64,000 bases of DNA from Sphaerisporangium fuscum (GTDB taxonomy: Bacteria > Actinomycetota > Actinomycetes > Streptosporangiales > Streptosporangiaceae). Within the stretch, counting starts at the first letter, position 1. Each line of letters starts with the position of its first letter. The position numbers and the translations under genes were made by a program. A model generated the notes under the pieces. It saw only the letters and a program-made list of their open reading frames with translations, had not been told where the DNA came from and did no database searches. Positions 50,240-59,616 of the stretch are shown one piece after another. The DNA is taken from assembly GCF_018531465.1 (NCBI RefSeq), contig NZ_JAHDTF010000012.1:124001-188000 (forward strand). The letters are read 5' to 3'.

Positions 50240-51676
50240 TCAGGTGGTGGAGCAGGAGTCCTGCGTCGCGTCGATGCTCTTCAGCTCCTCCTCGGAGACG
50301 GGAGCGGGCTTGATCCCCTTCCAGTCGTCGCCGATGGTGAGCACGAGCCGCGGCGTGGTGGTGCCGGTGACCAGGAGGTTCTGCGACTTCAGCAGGTCGC
50401 CCGCGAGCGTCGGCACGCGGGTCTCCCCGGCGCTGGAGTACCTGATGGTCGTCTTCGCCTGCGGCTTCTTCTTGGCGTCGCCCACCTTCACGACCGTGTA
50501 GCCGCGCTGCTCCAGGGCGGTGGCCACCTGGCGGCCGAGACCGCCGCGGTTGGTGCCGTTCTGCACCACGACCTCGACCTTGGCCCTGGGCACCTTGGCC
50601 TGCTTGCCGGTCTTGATGCCCGAGCCCTTGATCTTGGTGTCGGTGGCGACCAGCTGGAAGAGCTGCTTGGCCTGCGGCTGCACCCACTCGACCCGGCCCG
50701 GCTGGGTGAGCGAGTAGCGCCAGGGGGTGGTGACGAAGTGGATGTTGCCGGCCGCCATGCCCTTGGCGCTGAGCGCGAGGTCCTTCATCACGCCGACGTT
50801 GAGGGCGGGGTCGGTGGTCACCGACTTGGTCGCCGCGTCGAGGAAGCCGAACAGCTTGGCCGGATCGGTCAGCGTGGCGCCGCTCATCGCCTTCTTGATC
50901 ATGGAGGCGAGGAACATCTGCTGCCGCTGGATGCGGCCGATGTCGGAGCCGTCCCCGATGCTGTAGCGGACGCGGACGTAACCGAGCGCCTGCTCGCCCT
51001 TCACCACCTGCCGTCCGGCGGGCAGGTGCAGCATGGCCTTGACGTCGTTGATCGGCTTCGGCACGCAGATCTCGACGCCGCCGAGCGCGTTCACCATGCT
51101 CTTGAACCCGGTGAAGTCGACCTTGACGAAGTGGTCGATGTGGATGCCGGTGAGCCCCTCGATCGTGCGCCACGTGCAGGTGATGCCGCCGAAGTTGAAC
51201 GACTCGTTGATCATGCCGACGTGGGCCTTCTGGCCCATCAGGCCGTTCTTCGCCGGACAGGCCGGCAACTGGACCAGCGAGTCACGCGGGAAGCTGATGA
51301 GCAACGCGTTGTCCCGGTTGGGGGACAGATGTGCGAGGATGATCGTGTCAGTGCGCTCGCCGAGGTCCTGGTGGCCGTACTTCTTGTTGGCGCCCGCCCG
51401 CGTGTCCGAGCCCACCATCAGGATGTTGATGGCCTTGCTGACCTTCGCCGGGCGGTTGCCGAGGTCCTTGTCGTCCACGGAGATGTGCTTGATGTTGCCG
51501 CTCAGCTTGGTGTAGGCGCCCACGAGGGTGGCGCTGCCCGCGACCGCGACACCCGTGATCGCCGCGACCAGGCACCACAGCCACGCGGTCCAGCGCCGCT
51601 TCGCCTTCACGGGCGGGTTCGCTTCGGAACCGTCCTCGGGCTGCGCAGGGCGCACATCGACAAGCCCGCCGTTCAT
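50240..51676 (-). CDS. LCP family protein with C-terminal LytR_C domain
   Basis: A 478-residue membrane-anchored LCP transferase. One transmembrane helix lies at about residues 32-54. The LCP domain begins NILMVGSDTRAG (about 84-95) and includes RTDTIILAHLSPNRDNALLISFPRDS and DFTGFKSMVNALGGVEICV, with the conserved Arg and Asp residues. The C-terminal VEVVVQNGTNRGGLGRQV (about 367 on) is the LytR_C fold. LCP proteins attach teichoic-acid-like or arabinogalactan polymers to peptidoglycan. It is not adjacent to a polymer gene cluster. The ATG at 51676 has only a weak GGGG ribosome-binding site. Confidence 0.9.
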   Translation of the reverse strand: MNGGLVDVRPAQPEDGSEANPPVKAKRRWTAWLWCLVAAITGVAVAGSATLVGAYTKLSGNIKHISVDDKDLGNRPAKVSKAINILMVGSDTRAGANKKYGHQDLGERTDTIILAHLSPNRDNALLISFPRDSLVQLPACPAKNGLMGQKAHVGMINESFNFGGITCTWRTIEGLTGIHIDHFVKVDFTGFKSMVNALGGVEICVPKPINDVKAMLHLPAGRQVVKGEQALGYVRVRYSIGDGSDIGRIQRQQMFLASMIKKAMSGATLTDPAKLFGFLDAATKSVTTDPALNVGVMKDLALSAKGMAAGNIHFVTTPWRYSLTQPGRVEWVQPQAKQLFQLVATDTKIKGSGIKTGKQAKVPRAKVEVVVQNGTNRGGLGRQVATALEQRGYTVVKVGDAKKKPQAKTTIRYSSAGETRVPTLAGDLLKSQNLLVTGTTTPRLVLTIGDDWKGIKPAPVSEEELKSIDATQDSCSTT

Positions 51677-51839
51677 TGTCCCCACGGAATGGCCAGGGCT
51701 GATGACCTTGTAGGCCACGCGCCGACTACAGGCGCCGGATCCACCCGCCCGGCAAACCGCGAGCAAGTCTAACCACGACTGTCAGTTTTGTGGTCCCCTG
51801 TCGCCATATTCGCAGGAAATAAGGATTTCGTAAGCTACA

Positions 51840-53162
51840 TCAGGATGCTCCTGCGGCGTTCCCTCGCTCCTGGACGGCGGCGGCCCGGGCGAGGCGGTGC
51901 CCGAGCCGTTGCGCCGGCCTCTCGACGAAGCGGTGGCTCAGCGCCGCGCAGCCGATCACCGCCGCGAACAGCGCTCCCTCCCAGGCCAGCCGCGCGGCGA
52001 GCGGGATCCCCGCGGGATCCATGGTGATCCTCCTGACCACCTGGAGGATCAGCGGGTGCAGCAGGTAGATCGAGTAACTCGTCAGGCCGAGCCACACGAG
52101 CAGCGGGGAGACGGTGCGGTGCCGCAGGGCGAGTCCGGCGGCGAACGTCAGCCATGCCGCCACCACGGCCGTCGACCATCCCCACTTGAACGCCTGCTGG
52201 TCGACCGCGGACATCCCCCAGCCGGGGCCGAGCGCCACCGCCGCCGCGACCGAGAGCACGGGCACCAGCACCAGGAGCCACCGCTTGCGGGCCCATGCCG
52301 CCGGCGAGCGCTCGATCCGGTAGATCGCGGTGCCGCCGAACATCGTCGCGAGGATGATCAGGCTCTCCCAGGCGCCCACCCTGCTGTTGAAGGTGAGGAG
52401 CACCAGGGCGAGGACCGCGATGACGGCGGCGCCGTGCAGCCGCAGGTCACGGTTGGCGCTGAGGACGGCGGCGATCCCGCAGAGCAGTACCACCACGGCG
52501 ACCCCCACCACGCCGCCTCCGAGGGCGCGCGACAGCCACCCGGCCGGCACCAGCGCGCCGGCGACGACGGCGCACACCGCGAAGGTCAGTGAGGTCGCGG
52601 TGCTGGCCCGGTGAACCCCGAAGACGAACATCGCGGTCACCAGGAGGTAGAACGCCATCTCGTACGACAGGGTCCAGAAGACGTTGACGACGCTCGGCAC
52701 CTGCAGCAGGTCCTGCAGCATGGTCACGTGCGCCAGGAACCACGTCCACGGCCGGTCGGCCGCCTCGCCGGGCAGCACGGAGTAGACGCCGAGGACACCG
52801 AAGACGGTGCCGGCCGCGGCCGCCAGCGCCCAGAGCGGGTACAGACGGAAGAAGCGGGTGATCCAGAATCCGCGCACGCTGCCGCGCCGTTCCAGTGAGA
52901 CCGGTACGACATAGCCGCTGACCAGGAAGAACACCAGCACGCCGTACTGGCCGAAGTCGAACCACGGGCTGACCGACCCGCGCACCTCCGGCAGCAGGGC
53001 GTCCAGCGAGTGCTCGAACACCACGATCAGGGCGGCGAGGCCGCGCAGCGCGTCGAGCCACGACTGCCGGGCCGCGCGCGCGGGCGGTGCGGGTCTGGGT
53101 ACCGAAAGGGTCGCGGAGGGCACCCCGCCCGCGCTACCCCGGATGACTGCGTCCTTAACCAC
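51840..53162 (-). CDS. Acyltransferase 3 (OafA/NodX) family membrane protein
   Basis: A 440-residue protein with 10 or more hydrophobic segments. It opens WLDALRGLAALIVVFEHS (about residues 35-52), the His-containing catalytic signature of OafA/NodX-type O-acyltransferases, and has FGQYGVLVFFLVSGYVV and FWITRFFRLYPLWALA next. The family acetylates or acylates sugars in walls, lipopolysaccharide or antibiotics. A GTG at 53162 is annotated but has no clear ribosome-binding site. It is not adjacent to a biosynthetic cluster. Confidence 0.88.
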   Translation of the reverse strand: MVKDAVIRGSAGGVPSATLSVPRPAPPARAARQSWLDALRGLAALIVVFEHSLDALLPEVRGSVSPWFDFGQYGVLVFFLVSGYVVPVSLERRGSVRGFWITRFFRLYPLWALAAAAGTVFGVLGVYSVLPGEAADRPWTWFLAHVTMLQDLLQVPSVVNVFWTLSYEMAFYLLVTAMFVFGVHRASTATSLTFAVCAVVAGALVPAGWLSRALGGGVVGVAVVVLLCGIAAVLSANRDLRLHGAAVIAVLALVLLTFNSRVGAWESLIILATMFGGTAIYRIERSPAAWARKRWLLVLVPVLSVAAAVALGPGWGMSAVDQQAFKWGWSTAVVAAWLTFAAGLALRHRTVSPLLVWLGLTSYSIYLLHPLILQVVRRITMDPAGIPLAARLAWEGALFAAVIGCAALSHRFVERPAQRLGHRLARAAAVQERGNAAGAS

Positions 53163-53271
53163 CGAGTCAGGCTATGCACGCAACCTGGACAAAAGGCTAC
53201 AAATGCCCGAGCGGTGGCTGGGATCGGCCGCCGCCGGTGATCGCGCCGGCGGCGGCCGTGCCGAACAAGGA

Positions 53272-53667
53272 TCAGGCGCTGTGGATGACCTTCTCGGGCG
53301 TCACGCGCACGGTGATGCGCTGCTCGCCCGGCTGACGGAAGGGGTACTCGTCGGCGTCGAGGTACTTCTTGGCGAGCCGGTTGATGACGTCGTCCGCGCC
53401 CTCCAGCTCGAACTGCGCCTTACCCGAGACACTGACCAGGTGGTAGTTGTTGTCGGGGTCCAGCACGCTGATCGACACCTCGGGGTTCTCCCGCAGGTAG
53501 CGCTCCTTGGCCCGGCCGACGGCGGTGTTGAAGATGACGTCGTCGCCGTCCACGTCGACCCAGACCACCGTGCTGTGCAGCGAGCCGTCGGGACGGTGGG
53601 CCGTCACCCAGGCGTGCAACGGCCGGGCGATCAGGGCCTTCGCGTCGTCGTTCAGCTTGCTCATCAT
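53272..53667 (-). CDS. PPOX class F420-dependent oxidoreductase
   Basis: A 131-residue split-barrel protein. ARPLHAWVTAHRPDGSLHSTVVWVDVDGDDVIFNT (pieces) and the TAVGRAKERYLRENPEVSISV segment place it in the pyridoxamine-phosphate-oxidase-like F420 family. The substrate is unknown. GAGGAGTC precedes the ATG. It is divergent from the VOC gene. Confidence 0.88.
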   Translation of the reverse strand: MMSKLNDDAKALIARPLHAWVTAHRPDGSLHSTVVWVDVDGDDVIFNTAVGRAKERYLRENPEVSISVLDPDNNYHLVSVSGKAQFELEGADDVINRLAKKYLDADEYPFRQPGEQRITVRVTPEKVIHSA

Positions 53668-53912
53668 GACTCCTCAAGATCTATGCGGTGCGTCTCGCCA
53701 CTCACGAACACAGCCCGGGCGCCCGCCATTCCTACCACGCGGCGAACACTCCCGGCCTACCCCGAAGCCGCGCACCTTCCGCGAAAGTGTCACGTGAAAC
53801 ATTCGCCCCCGCGGCCCAGGGGTAGAGACCATGGAAGGAACCTCGACACATCTCCCTCCGCGCCCGCCCCCCGAGGCGCCGCCGGCGGAGGGCATGGCGC
53901 AAGGAGGCACCG

Positions 53913-54371
53913 GTGCTCGGCAAGAAGCTCACCGAAGCGCGCTGGACCCACGTCGCGCTTCCCAGCTGCGACCTCGACAAGGCCATCGAGTTCTACACCA
54001 CCATGACGCCCCTCGTGGTGGTCTCCACCCACGAGGACAAGGACGGGCGCAACGTCTGGCTCTCCAACGACAAGCAGGTGGAGACGCCGTTCGTGCTGGT
54101 GCTGGTGGAGTTCGCCAAGGACAGGGGCAGGCCGCAGCCGCAGCTGACGCCGTTCGCCCACCTGGGCATGGAGGTGCCCAACCGTGAGGACGTCGACGCC
54201 GTCGCCGAGCGCGCACGGGAGCTGGGATGCCTCCACTGGGAGCCGATGGAGCTGCCGCCCCCCGTCGGATACATCTGCGCCCTGAAGGACCCCGACGGCA
54301 ACGTGATCGAAATCTCGCACAACCAGAAGGTGTTCGAGGAGGTGCGCACCCTCTGGGGCGGTGAGGGCTGA
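53913..54371 (+). CDS. VOC family protein (glyoxalase/bleomycin-resistance fold)
   Basis: A 152-residue vicinal-oxygen-chelate protein. WTHVALPSCDLDKAIEFYTTM opens the first beta-alpha-beta module, FAHLGMEVPNREDVDAV the second, and CALKDPDGNVIEIS the end with metal-ligand Glu. The metal and substrate are unknown. The GTG at 53913 is preceded by AAGGAGG (53901-53907). Between it and the RraA-like gene are 280 bp without a recognised gene. Confidence 0.87.
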   Translation: MLGKKLTEARWTHVALPSCDLDKAIEFYTTMTPLVVVSTHEDKDGRNVWLSNDKQVETPFVLVLVEFAKDRGRPQPQLTPFAHLGMEVPNREDVDAVAERARELGCLHWEPMELPPPVGYICALKDPDGNVIEISHNQKVFEEVRTLWGGEG

Positions 54372-54651
54372 ACTTCCGGCGGATCAAGGGAATTGTTTCG
54401 CGTTCTCCCGATCCGTGCAGCAGCATGGCCACTCTCGACAAGTGTCATGCCTTTACATCGGATACGCGGGTCCCCTCGAAGCCGGGCGGGGGACCAGGGC
54501 GGAGGTGGGAGAAGTCCTCGTCCGGATGAGAGGATTCTTGGCCCGCGAGCAGGCCGGGTCACTCGGGATCCAAGCAGCACCATCCGGGCATCCTGTCGCA
54601 TGCCTCACTCGTCAACTGACGGAAGTTTCTCCATAAGAGGTGATCGATACT

Positions 54652-55281
54652 GTGGTTCCGCCTACCACCGCGATCGCGGACGTCCTGCAACTACGCGGGC
54701 TGACCGGGTGGCTGAGCCCGCCGCTGCGCGCCATCCACCGCTCACTCGGCCTGCTCGGCAAGGCCCGCACCGTGCAACTGGCTCCGGGCCCCGGGGAACA
54801 CGGGCTCGACCCGCTGCACGCGCTGATGGACGAGGACCTGGAGGGACGCGTCATCGTCGTCGCCGGAGCGCAGGCGGCGGCCGGGGCGGTCTGGGACGAG
54901 ATCCTCACGCGCGCGGCCCTCGCGCGCGGCGCGGCCGGCCTGCTGGTGGAGGGCGGGGTGCGCGACGTCAACGCCTTCCGCGACCTCGGCCTGCCGGTGT
55001 GGGCGCTCTACGAGGCGACCGCCGGGCCCGGGCCCGATGTGCACGTGGCGTCCGTCGGGCAGCCGGTGGAGATCGCCGGTGTGCTGGTCGACGAGAGCAC
55101 GTCCATCGTGATGGACGGCTCGGGGGTCGTCGCGCTCCCCTCCACCGAGGTCTTCGCCGACTCCTACATGTACGCCGACGCCGAGGAGGACGTGGTCAGC
55201 GCGCTGCGCGACGGGGCCAGCCTCGCCGAGGCCCACCGCTTCAAGGACGACATGGTGGCCAAGCTGCGCCGTTCCCCCTGA
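54652..55281 (+). CDS. RraA-like family protein
   Basis: A 209-residue protein of the RraA/HMG-CHA aldolase fold. The segment GRVIVVAGAQAAAGAVWDEILTRAALARGAAGLLVEGGVRD (pieces, about residues 60-105) matches the family's substrate and Mg-binding region with the conserved Arg/Asp pair (GGVRD). It may be an aldolase/decarboxylase or a regulator of a ribonuclease; the neighbours give no hint. The GTG at 54652 has GAGG about 11 bp upstream; GTG 54640 is also possible. Confidence 0.75.
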   Translation: MVPPTTAIADVLQLRGLTGWLSPPLRAIHRSLGLLGKARTVQLAPGPGEHGLDPLHALMDEDLEGRVIVVAGAQAAAGAVWDEILTRAALARGAAGLLVEGGVRDVNAFRDLGLPVWALYEATAGPGPDVHVASVGQPVEIAGVLVDESTSIVMDGSGVVALPSTEVFADSYMYADAEEDVVSALRDGASLAEAHRFKDDMVAKLRRSP

Positions 55282-55408
55282 ACGGGTCGGCGTCACCGAC
55301 ACGCGTGTGATCCACCCACGCGCGTGACCGCGATACCCGCCCGGTCACCCAGGCGGGTACGCGGCCTGCTCATCTCCGGACGGCGCGTGCTGATGGCCCC
55401 CGTGCCCA

Positions 55409-55523
55409 TGGCCTCGCTGCGCTCGGCGGCGAGGGGCGCCCTTGAGGCGGCGGTCTTCGTCGTCGTCCGGGCTCGTTCCTCGCCCTACCTCCTCCTCAGA
55501 CCACCGCCGCGCCCCTCGTGCGC
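55409..55523 (+). repeat. Dispersed intergenic palindromic repeat, copy 3
   Basis: It closely matches the repeat at 7135-7249 along its length: GGCCTCGCTGCGCTCGG, GCGAGGGGCGC, TTGAGGCGGCGG, CTTCGTCGTCGTCCGGG, CTCGTTCCTCGCCCT, CCTCCTCCTCAGACCACC and GCGCCCCTCG. The ends are inverted repeats. It ends right next to the stop of the CsbD gene and follows the RraA-like gene. Confidence 0.75.
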
Positions 55524-55525
55524 GC

Positions 55526-55720
55526 TCAGTCCTTGAAGGCGTCCTTGACGTTCTTGGCGGCGTCCTTCACGCGCTCCCCGGCCTGCTTGAGCTTGCCCTT
55601 GCTCTCGTCGGCCTGGCCCTCGGCGCGCAGTTCCTCGTCACCGGTGACGTCGCCGACGCCCTGCTTGACCTTGCCCTTCATCTCCTGGGCCTTGTTGGAG
55701 ATCTTGTCGTCAGCGCTCAT
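55526..55720 (-). CDS. CsbD family stress protein
   Basis: A 64-residue, highly charged hydrophilic protein. It starts MSADDKISNKAQEMKGK and contains VKQGVGDVTGDEELRAEGQ, the CsbD hallmark, then Lys/Ala-rich helices. Family members are general-stress proteins under SigB-type control in other Gram-positives; a matching promoter is not obvious here. AAGGGGGAGCGATC precedes the ATG at 55720. Confidence 0.9.
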   Translation of the reverse strand: MSADDKISNKAQEMKGKVKQGVGDVTGDEELRAEGQADESKGKLKQAGERVKDAAKNVKDAFKD

Positions 55721-56008
55721 GATCGCTCCCCCTTCGCTTGGTTCCGTTCCCAAGTGGCCTCTGTCCGGAGCGGGGGAAGGTAAACGCCGGCACGGTCTTT
55801 CCACTCCCCCAAGTCCTGACATGACTTCATAAAAGTTGGTAAAGGGGAGACGGTTGGATGCGGACATCGCCCACCAAATAGCTGCGAACTTCCCAAGCGA
55901 AAAGCGGCTGATTTCCCAAGCCTCTACCTCTCTCCCATGAATCCGGAGATACTCGATCACAGGCGAGCAAATGTGAGCAGTGCAGTCCTGAAATGAGGAA
56001 GCGGCAGC

Positions 56009-57946
56009 ATGACCTCTCCCCGGCGGCGTCCGGCCATGTTCGTGCTCATCGTCGTCGCGGCGTTCGCGGTGCTGCTGCTCGCCATGTGGTTCGGCGGTGC
56101 CTGGCCGAGAGAGGAGATCCCCGGGCTGCCGTCCCCCGGCACCCTCACGACACTGGGCCTGCCCGTGGCACGCGTCGCCCACGACATCTGCGCGGTCGCC
56201 ACGATCGGCCTCCTCCTCTCGGCCGTGTTCCTGACCGGCGACGAGGCATCGCGGCAGAAGATCATGCGCGTGGCCGGCCGCTGGTCGCTGGCCTGGGCGG
56301 GGACGGCCGTGCTCACCGAGATCTTCACGCTCTCCGACCTGCTCGGGCTGCCCGTGGGGGAGGCGCTGACCTCGGGGTTCCTCCCCACCTTCGCCATGGA
56401 GGTCCCGCAGGGGCAGGCGTTCGTGGTCGTGATCATGCTCACCCTGCTGATCGCGCTGGCGGCCACGACCCGGCTCGGCGGCCGGGGTCGCGCGCTGCTG
56501 TTCGCGCTCGCGCTCTTCGCCGTACTGCCGCCCGCGTACGTCGGCCACTCGGCCTCGGCCGCGGACCACACCCTGGCCATCTCCAGCCTGATGGCGCACA
56601 TCGCCGGGGTCGCCATGTGGGGCGGAGGACTGTTCGGGCTGGTCACGATGCTGCGAAAGTCCGAGCGGCTCGTCTTCGCGGTACGGCGGTTCAGCGCCCT
56701 CGCCCTGTGCTGCTTCGTCGCCGTCGGCTTCTCCGGCGCGGTCAACGCCTGGATCCGGCTCGGCGACCCCGTCCAGCTCTGGCAGTCACGCTACGGGCTG
56801 CTGGTGCTGGCGAAGCTCGCCGCCCTCGTGGCGCTGGGGTGGTTCGGATGGCGCCATCGCCGGGTGACGATCAGGACCCTGGAGAACGCGTCCGGTCCGG
56901 CCGCGGGCGAACCCCCGGCCTCCGGCCCCTCTTCGCGGGTCGCCACCTCCGCGAGCTCGCGGCCGTTCCTCCGCCTCGCCCTCGCCGAGACCGGCGTCAT
57001 GGCGTGCACGGTCGCGCTGGCGGTCGCGCTGTCGCGCACCCCGCCGCCGCGTGACACGCCGCACGCCCAGCACGAGCTTCTGGGCTACGCCCTTCCCGGC
57101 CTGACCCCCGGGCGGCTGTTCACCGAGATCCGCCCCGATCCCATCGTGATCCTCGCGGTGGCCGGGATGGCGGTCGCCTACCTGGTGGGCGCCCGGCGGC
57201 TCTCGCGGTCCGCCACCACCGCGCAGGGGGGACCGGGATGGTCGCGGGGCCGCCTCGTCGCCGCGCTCGCGGGCCTGTTGTGCCTGCTGTACGGCCTGGC
57301 GGGCGGCGTCGCCGCGTACGCGCCCGCGGTGTTCTCCATGCACGCCGTGCAGTACGCCCTGCTCGGCACCGTCGGCCCCGCCCTGCTGGCTCTGGGTGTT
57401 CCTCTCGGGCCGCTGCGGGAGGCGGCGCCGATCTTCCGCCGGCCGTTGAGCGGTGACCTGGCGACCCGCATGTCCCATCCTCTGACGGCCCTCATCGTGT
57501 ACGCCGTGCCGTACTTCCTCCTCTACGTCACCAACCTCTTCGAGCAGGCCCAGTCGAGCCTGGCGGTGCGCCTGATCGCCCAGGCCGTGGTGGTGGTGAC
57601 GGGCGTGTGGTTCTTCGTCGTCACCCTCGGCGCCGACCGGCTGCCGAGGACCATCACCCCGGTCGTCCGCGCGCGCATGCTGGCGGGCGCCCTGGCCGTC
57701 CAGGCGTGGATCGCCCTCGTCTTCCTCGCCGGCCCCTTGCAGGGCGTGGACTGGTACGAGGCCCTTGCCATCCCCTGGGTCACGGACCGGGCCGCCGACC
57801 AGCGGACCGGTGCCCTCCTCGGCCCGGGACCCGCGGCGGTCATGATTCTCGTCCTGCTGACGGTCGTCGTCATGCGGCGGCGGGACGCGCGGGGCGAGCC
57901 GGCGTCCGAGAAGTTATCCACAGGTACACCCGCCAGCCGAAAGTAG
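56009..57946 (+). CDS. CopD-CtaG fusion membrane protein (copper handling/oxidase assembly)
   Basis: A 645-residue protein with about 14-16 hydrophobic segments. The N-terminal half (to about residue 325) matches CopD-type copper resistance proteins (AHDICAVATIGLLLSAVFLTGDE, HSASAADHTLAISSLMAHIAG). The C-terminal half (from about 385) matches the CtaG/caa3 oxidase assembly family (FSMHAVQYALLGTVGPALLALG, MSHPLTALIVYAVPYFLLY, WYEALAIPWVTDRAADQRTGA). The histidines in both halves can bind copper. Probably imports or delivers copper to cytochrome oxidase. ATG 56009 follows GAGGAAGCGGC. Confidence 0.9.
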   Translation: MTSPRRRPAMFVLIVVAAFAVLLLAMWFGGAWPREEIPGLPSPGTLTTLGLPVARVAHDICAVATIGLLLSAVFLTGDEASRQKIMRVAGRWSLAWAGTAVLTEIFTLSDLLGLPVGEALTSGFLPTFAMEVPQGQAFVVVIMLTLLIALAATTRLGGRGRALLFALALFAVLPPAYVGHSASAADHTLAISSLMAHIAGVAMWGGGLFGLVTMLRKSERLVFAVRRFSALALCCFVAVGFSGAVNAWIRLGDPVQLWQSRYGLLVLAKLAALVALGWFGWRHRRVTIRTLENASGPAAGEPPASGPSSRVATSASSRPFLRLALAETGVMACTVALAVALSRTPPPRDTPHAQHELLGYALPGLTPGRLFTEIRPDPIVILAVAGMAVAYLVGARRLSRSATTAQGGPGWSRGRLVAALAGLLCLLYGLAGGVAAYAPAVFSMHAVQYALLGTVGPALLALGVPLGPLREAAPIFRRPLSGDLATRMSHPLTALIVYAVPYFLLYVTNLFEQAQSSLAVRLIAQAVVVVTGVWFFVVTLGADRLPRTITPVVRARMLAGALAVQAWIALVFLAGPLQGVDWYEALAIPWVTDRAADQRTGALLGPGPAAVMILVLLTVVVMRRRDARGEPASEKLSTGTPASRK

Positions 57947-57973
57947 CCCCCTTCGCCTGCCTAGAGTGACCGC

Positions 57974-59263
57974 ATGACGCTCTGGAGGGGCGCGAAACCG
58001 CCCGATTCCTCTTCACAGCCCGCGGCCGGGCTGGCGCGACGGCTCGGCACCGGCGACGCCGTGGTGATCGGGCTGGGGGCGATGATCGGTGCGGGGGTGT
58101 TCGCGGTGTTCGCCCCCGCCGCCGCGGCGGCCGGGGCGGGCCTGCTGGCCGGGCTCGCGGTGGCCGCGGTCGTCGCCTACTGCAACGCCACCTCCTCCGC
58201 GCGGCTGGCCGCGCGCCACCCCGCCTCCGGCGGCACCTATGTCTACGGTCGTGAGCGCCTCGGCGACCTGTGGGGCTATCTCGCTGGGTGGGCCTTCTTG
58301 GTGGGCAAGGCCGCGAGCTGCGCCGCGATGGCGCTGACGCTGGGGGCCTACGTCTGGCCCGGGCACGAACACCTGGTGGCCGTGGCGGCCGTGGCGGTCC
58401 TCACAGCGGTCAACTACGCCGGGGTCCACAAGGCGGCCTGGCTGACCCGCGTCATCGTGGTGGTGGTCCTGGCGGTGCTGGCGGTCGCGGTGGTGGTGTG
58501 CCTGGTGGGCGGTCCGGCCGAGTTCGCGCGGCTGCGGCCGTCCTCGTGGCCCGCGCCCGGCGCGGTGCTCCAGGCGGCGGGGCTGCTGTTCTTCGCCTTC
58601 GCCGGTTATGCCCGTATCGCCACCCTGGGTGAGGAGGTCCGGGATCCCGCGAAGACCATCCCGAAGGCCATTCCGATCGCCCTCGGCCTCGTTCTGGTCA
58701 TCTATGCGGCCGTCGCCGTGGCCGTGCTCGCCGTCCTCGGCCCTGAGCGCCTCGCGCGTTCCACCGCGCCCGTCGTCGACGCCGTGCGGGCGGCCGGTGC
58801 CGCGCCGGCCGTCGCGTCGCTGGTGACGGTCGGGGCGGCGACGGCGGCGCTCGGGTCGCTGCTCGCGCTGATCCTCGGCGTCTCCCGCACGGTGCTCGCC
58901 ATGGCCAGGGACGGGCACCTGCCGCGGGTGCTCGACGCGGTGCACCTGCGCTTCCAGGTGCCCCACCGCGCCGAGCTGGCGGTCGGCGCGGTGGTCGCGG
59001 TGGCGGCCGCGACCACCGACCTGCGTGGCGCGATCGGCTTCTCGTCGTTCGGCGTGCTGGTGTACTACGCGATCGCGAACGCCTGCGCGTTGACCCTGTC
59101 GGAGGAGGAGGGCCGGCCCGTGAGGGCCCTGCCCGTCGTCGGCCTGCTCGGCTGCCTCCTCCTGGCCTTCAGCCTCCCACTCAGCGCCGTCCTCACCGGC
59201 GCCGCCGTCCTCGCCGCCGGCCTGCTGCTTCGGGCCCTCCGTAGATCACCCCGCCCCGGCTGA
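57974..59263 (+). CDS. APC family amino-acid permease
   Basis: A 429-residue transporter with 12 hydrophobic segments. GDAVVIGLGAMIGAGVFAVF (TM1, residues about 27-46) is the APC substrate-binding signature, and GLLFFAFAGYARIATLGEEVRDPAKTIPKAI (in parts, about 202-232) is TM6 and loop, where SLC7-like proteins bind the substrate. The substrate is not determinable. The gene starts 27 bp after the CopD-CtaG stop, so it may be in the same transcript. Confidence 0.88.
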   Translation: MTLWRGAKPPDSSSQPAAGLARRLGTGDAVVIGLGAMIGAGVFAVFAPAAAAAGAGLLAGLAVAAVVAYCNATSSARLAARHPASGGTYVYGRERLGDLWGYLAGWAFLVGKAASCAAMALTLGAYVWPGHEHLVAVAAVAVLTAVNYAGVHKAAWLTRVIVVVVLAVLAVAVVVCLVGGPAEFARLRPSSWPAPGAVLQAAGLLFFAFAGYARIATLGEEVRDPAKTIPKAIPIALGLVLVIYAAVAVAVLAVLGPERLARSTAPVVDAVRAAGAAPAVASLVTVGAATAALGSLLALILGVSRTVLAMARDGHLPRVLDAVHLRFQVPHRAELAVGAVVAVAAATTDLRGAIGFSSFGVLVYYAIANACALTLSEEEGRPVRALPVVGLLGCLLLAFSLPLSAVLTGAAVLAAGLLLRALRRSPRPG

Positions 59264-59289
59264 GCCGGAGCTCAGCCCTCGAAGGCCGA

Positions 59290-59535
59290 GGTGGGGTGGG
59301 GGCTCCGGAGAAGGAGCAAGGTGGGGACCCTCCGAGGGGCCCGAGGTGAGGTGGGGTCTCCAGGGAGGGGCGCGGTGGGCGGTTCTCCGGAGAGGGCCGA
59401 GGGGGTGGGGTCTCCGGAGAGTGAGCGAGGTGGGTGGTTCTCCGGAGGGGGCCGAGGGGGTGGGGTCTCCGGAGAGTGAGCGAGGTGGGTGGTTCTCCGG
59501 AGGGGGCCGAGGGGGGTCTCCGGAGAGGCCGGGGG
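59290..59535 (+). repeat. 55-bp tandem repeat array
   Basis: GTGGGTGGTTCTCCGGAG-type units recur with a 55-bp period: starts at 59375, 59430 and 59485, the last partial; weaker copies extend to the left. Each unit contains two TCTCCGGAG palindromic cores (CTCCGGAG). The array lies just after the APC permease gene and before the convergent repeat-protein gene. Confidence 0.75.
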
Positions 59536-59616
59536 CGGGGCGGGGGCGGGGCGGCGGCGGGGGGCGGGGCGGCAGGGGGTTGTACGGGAGTGGGGTTCTG
59601 TTCGGTGGAGTGAGGG

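Noticed and set aside
59290..59535. CRISPR-like array
   Set aside because: The 55-bp units are contiguous tandem repeats with no unique spacers and no cas genes.
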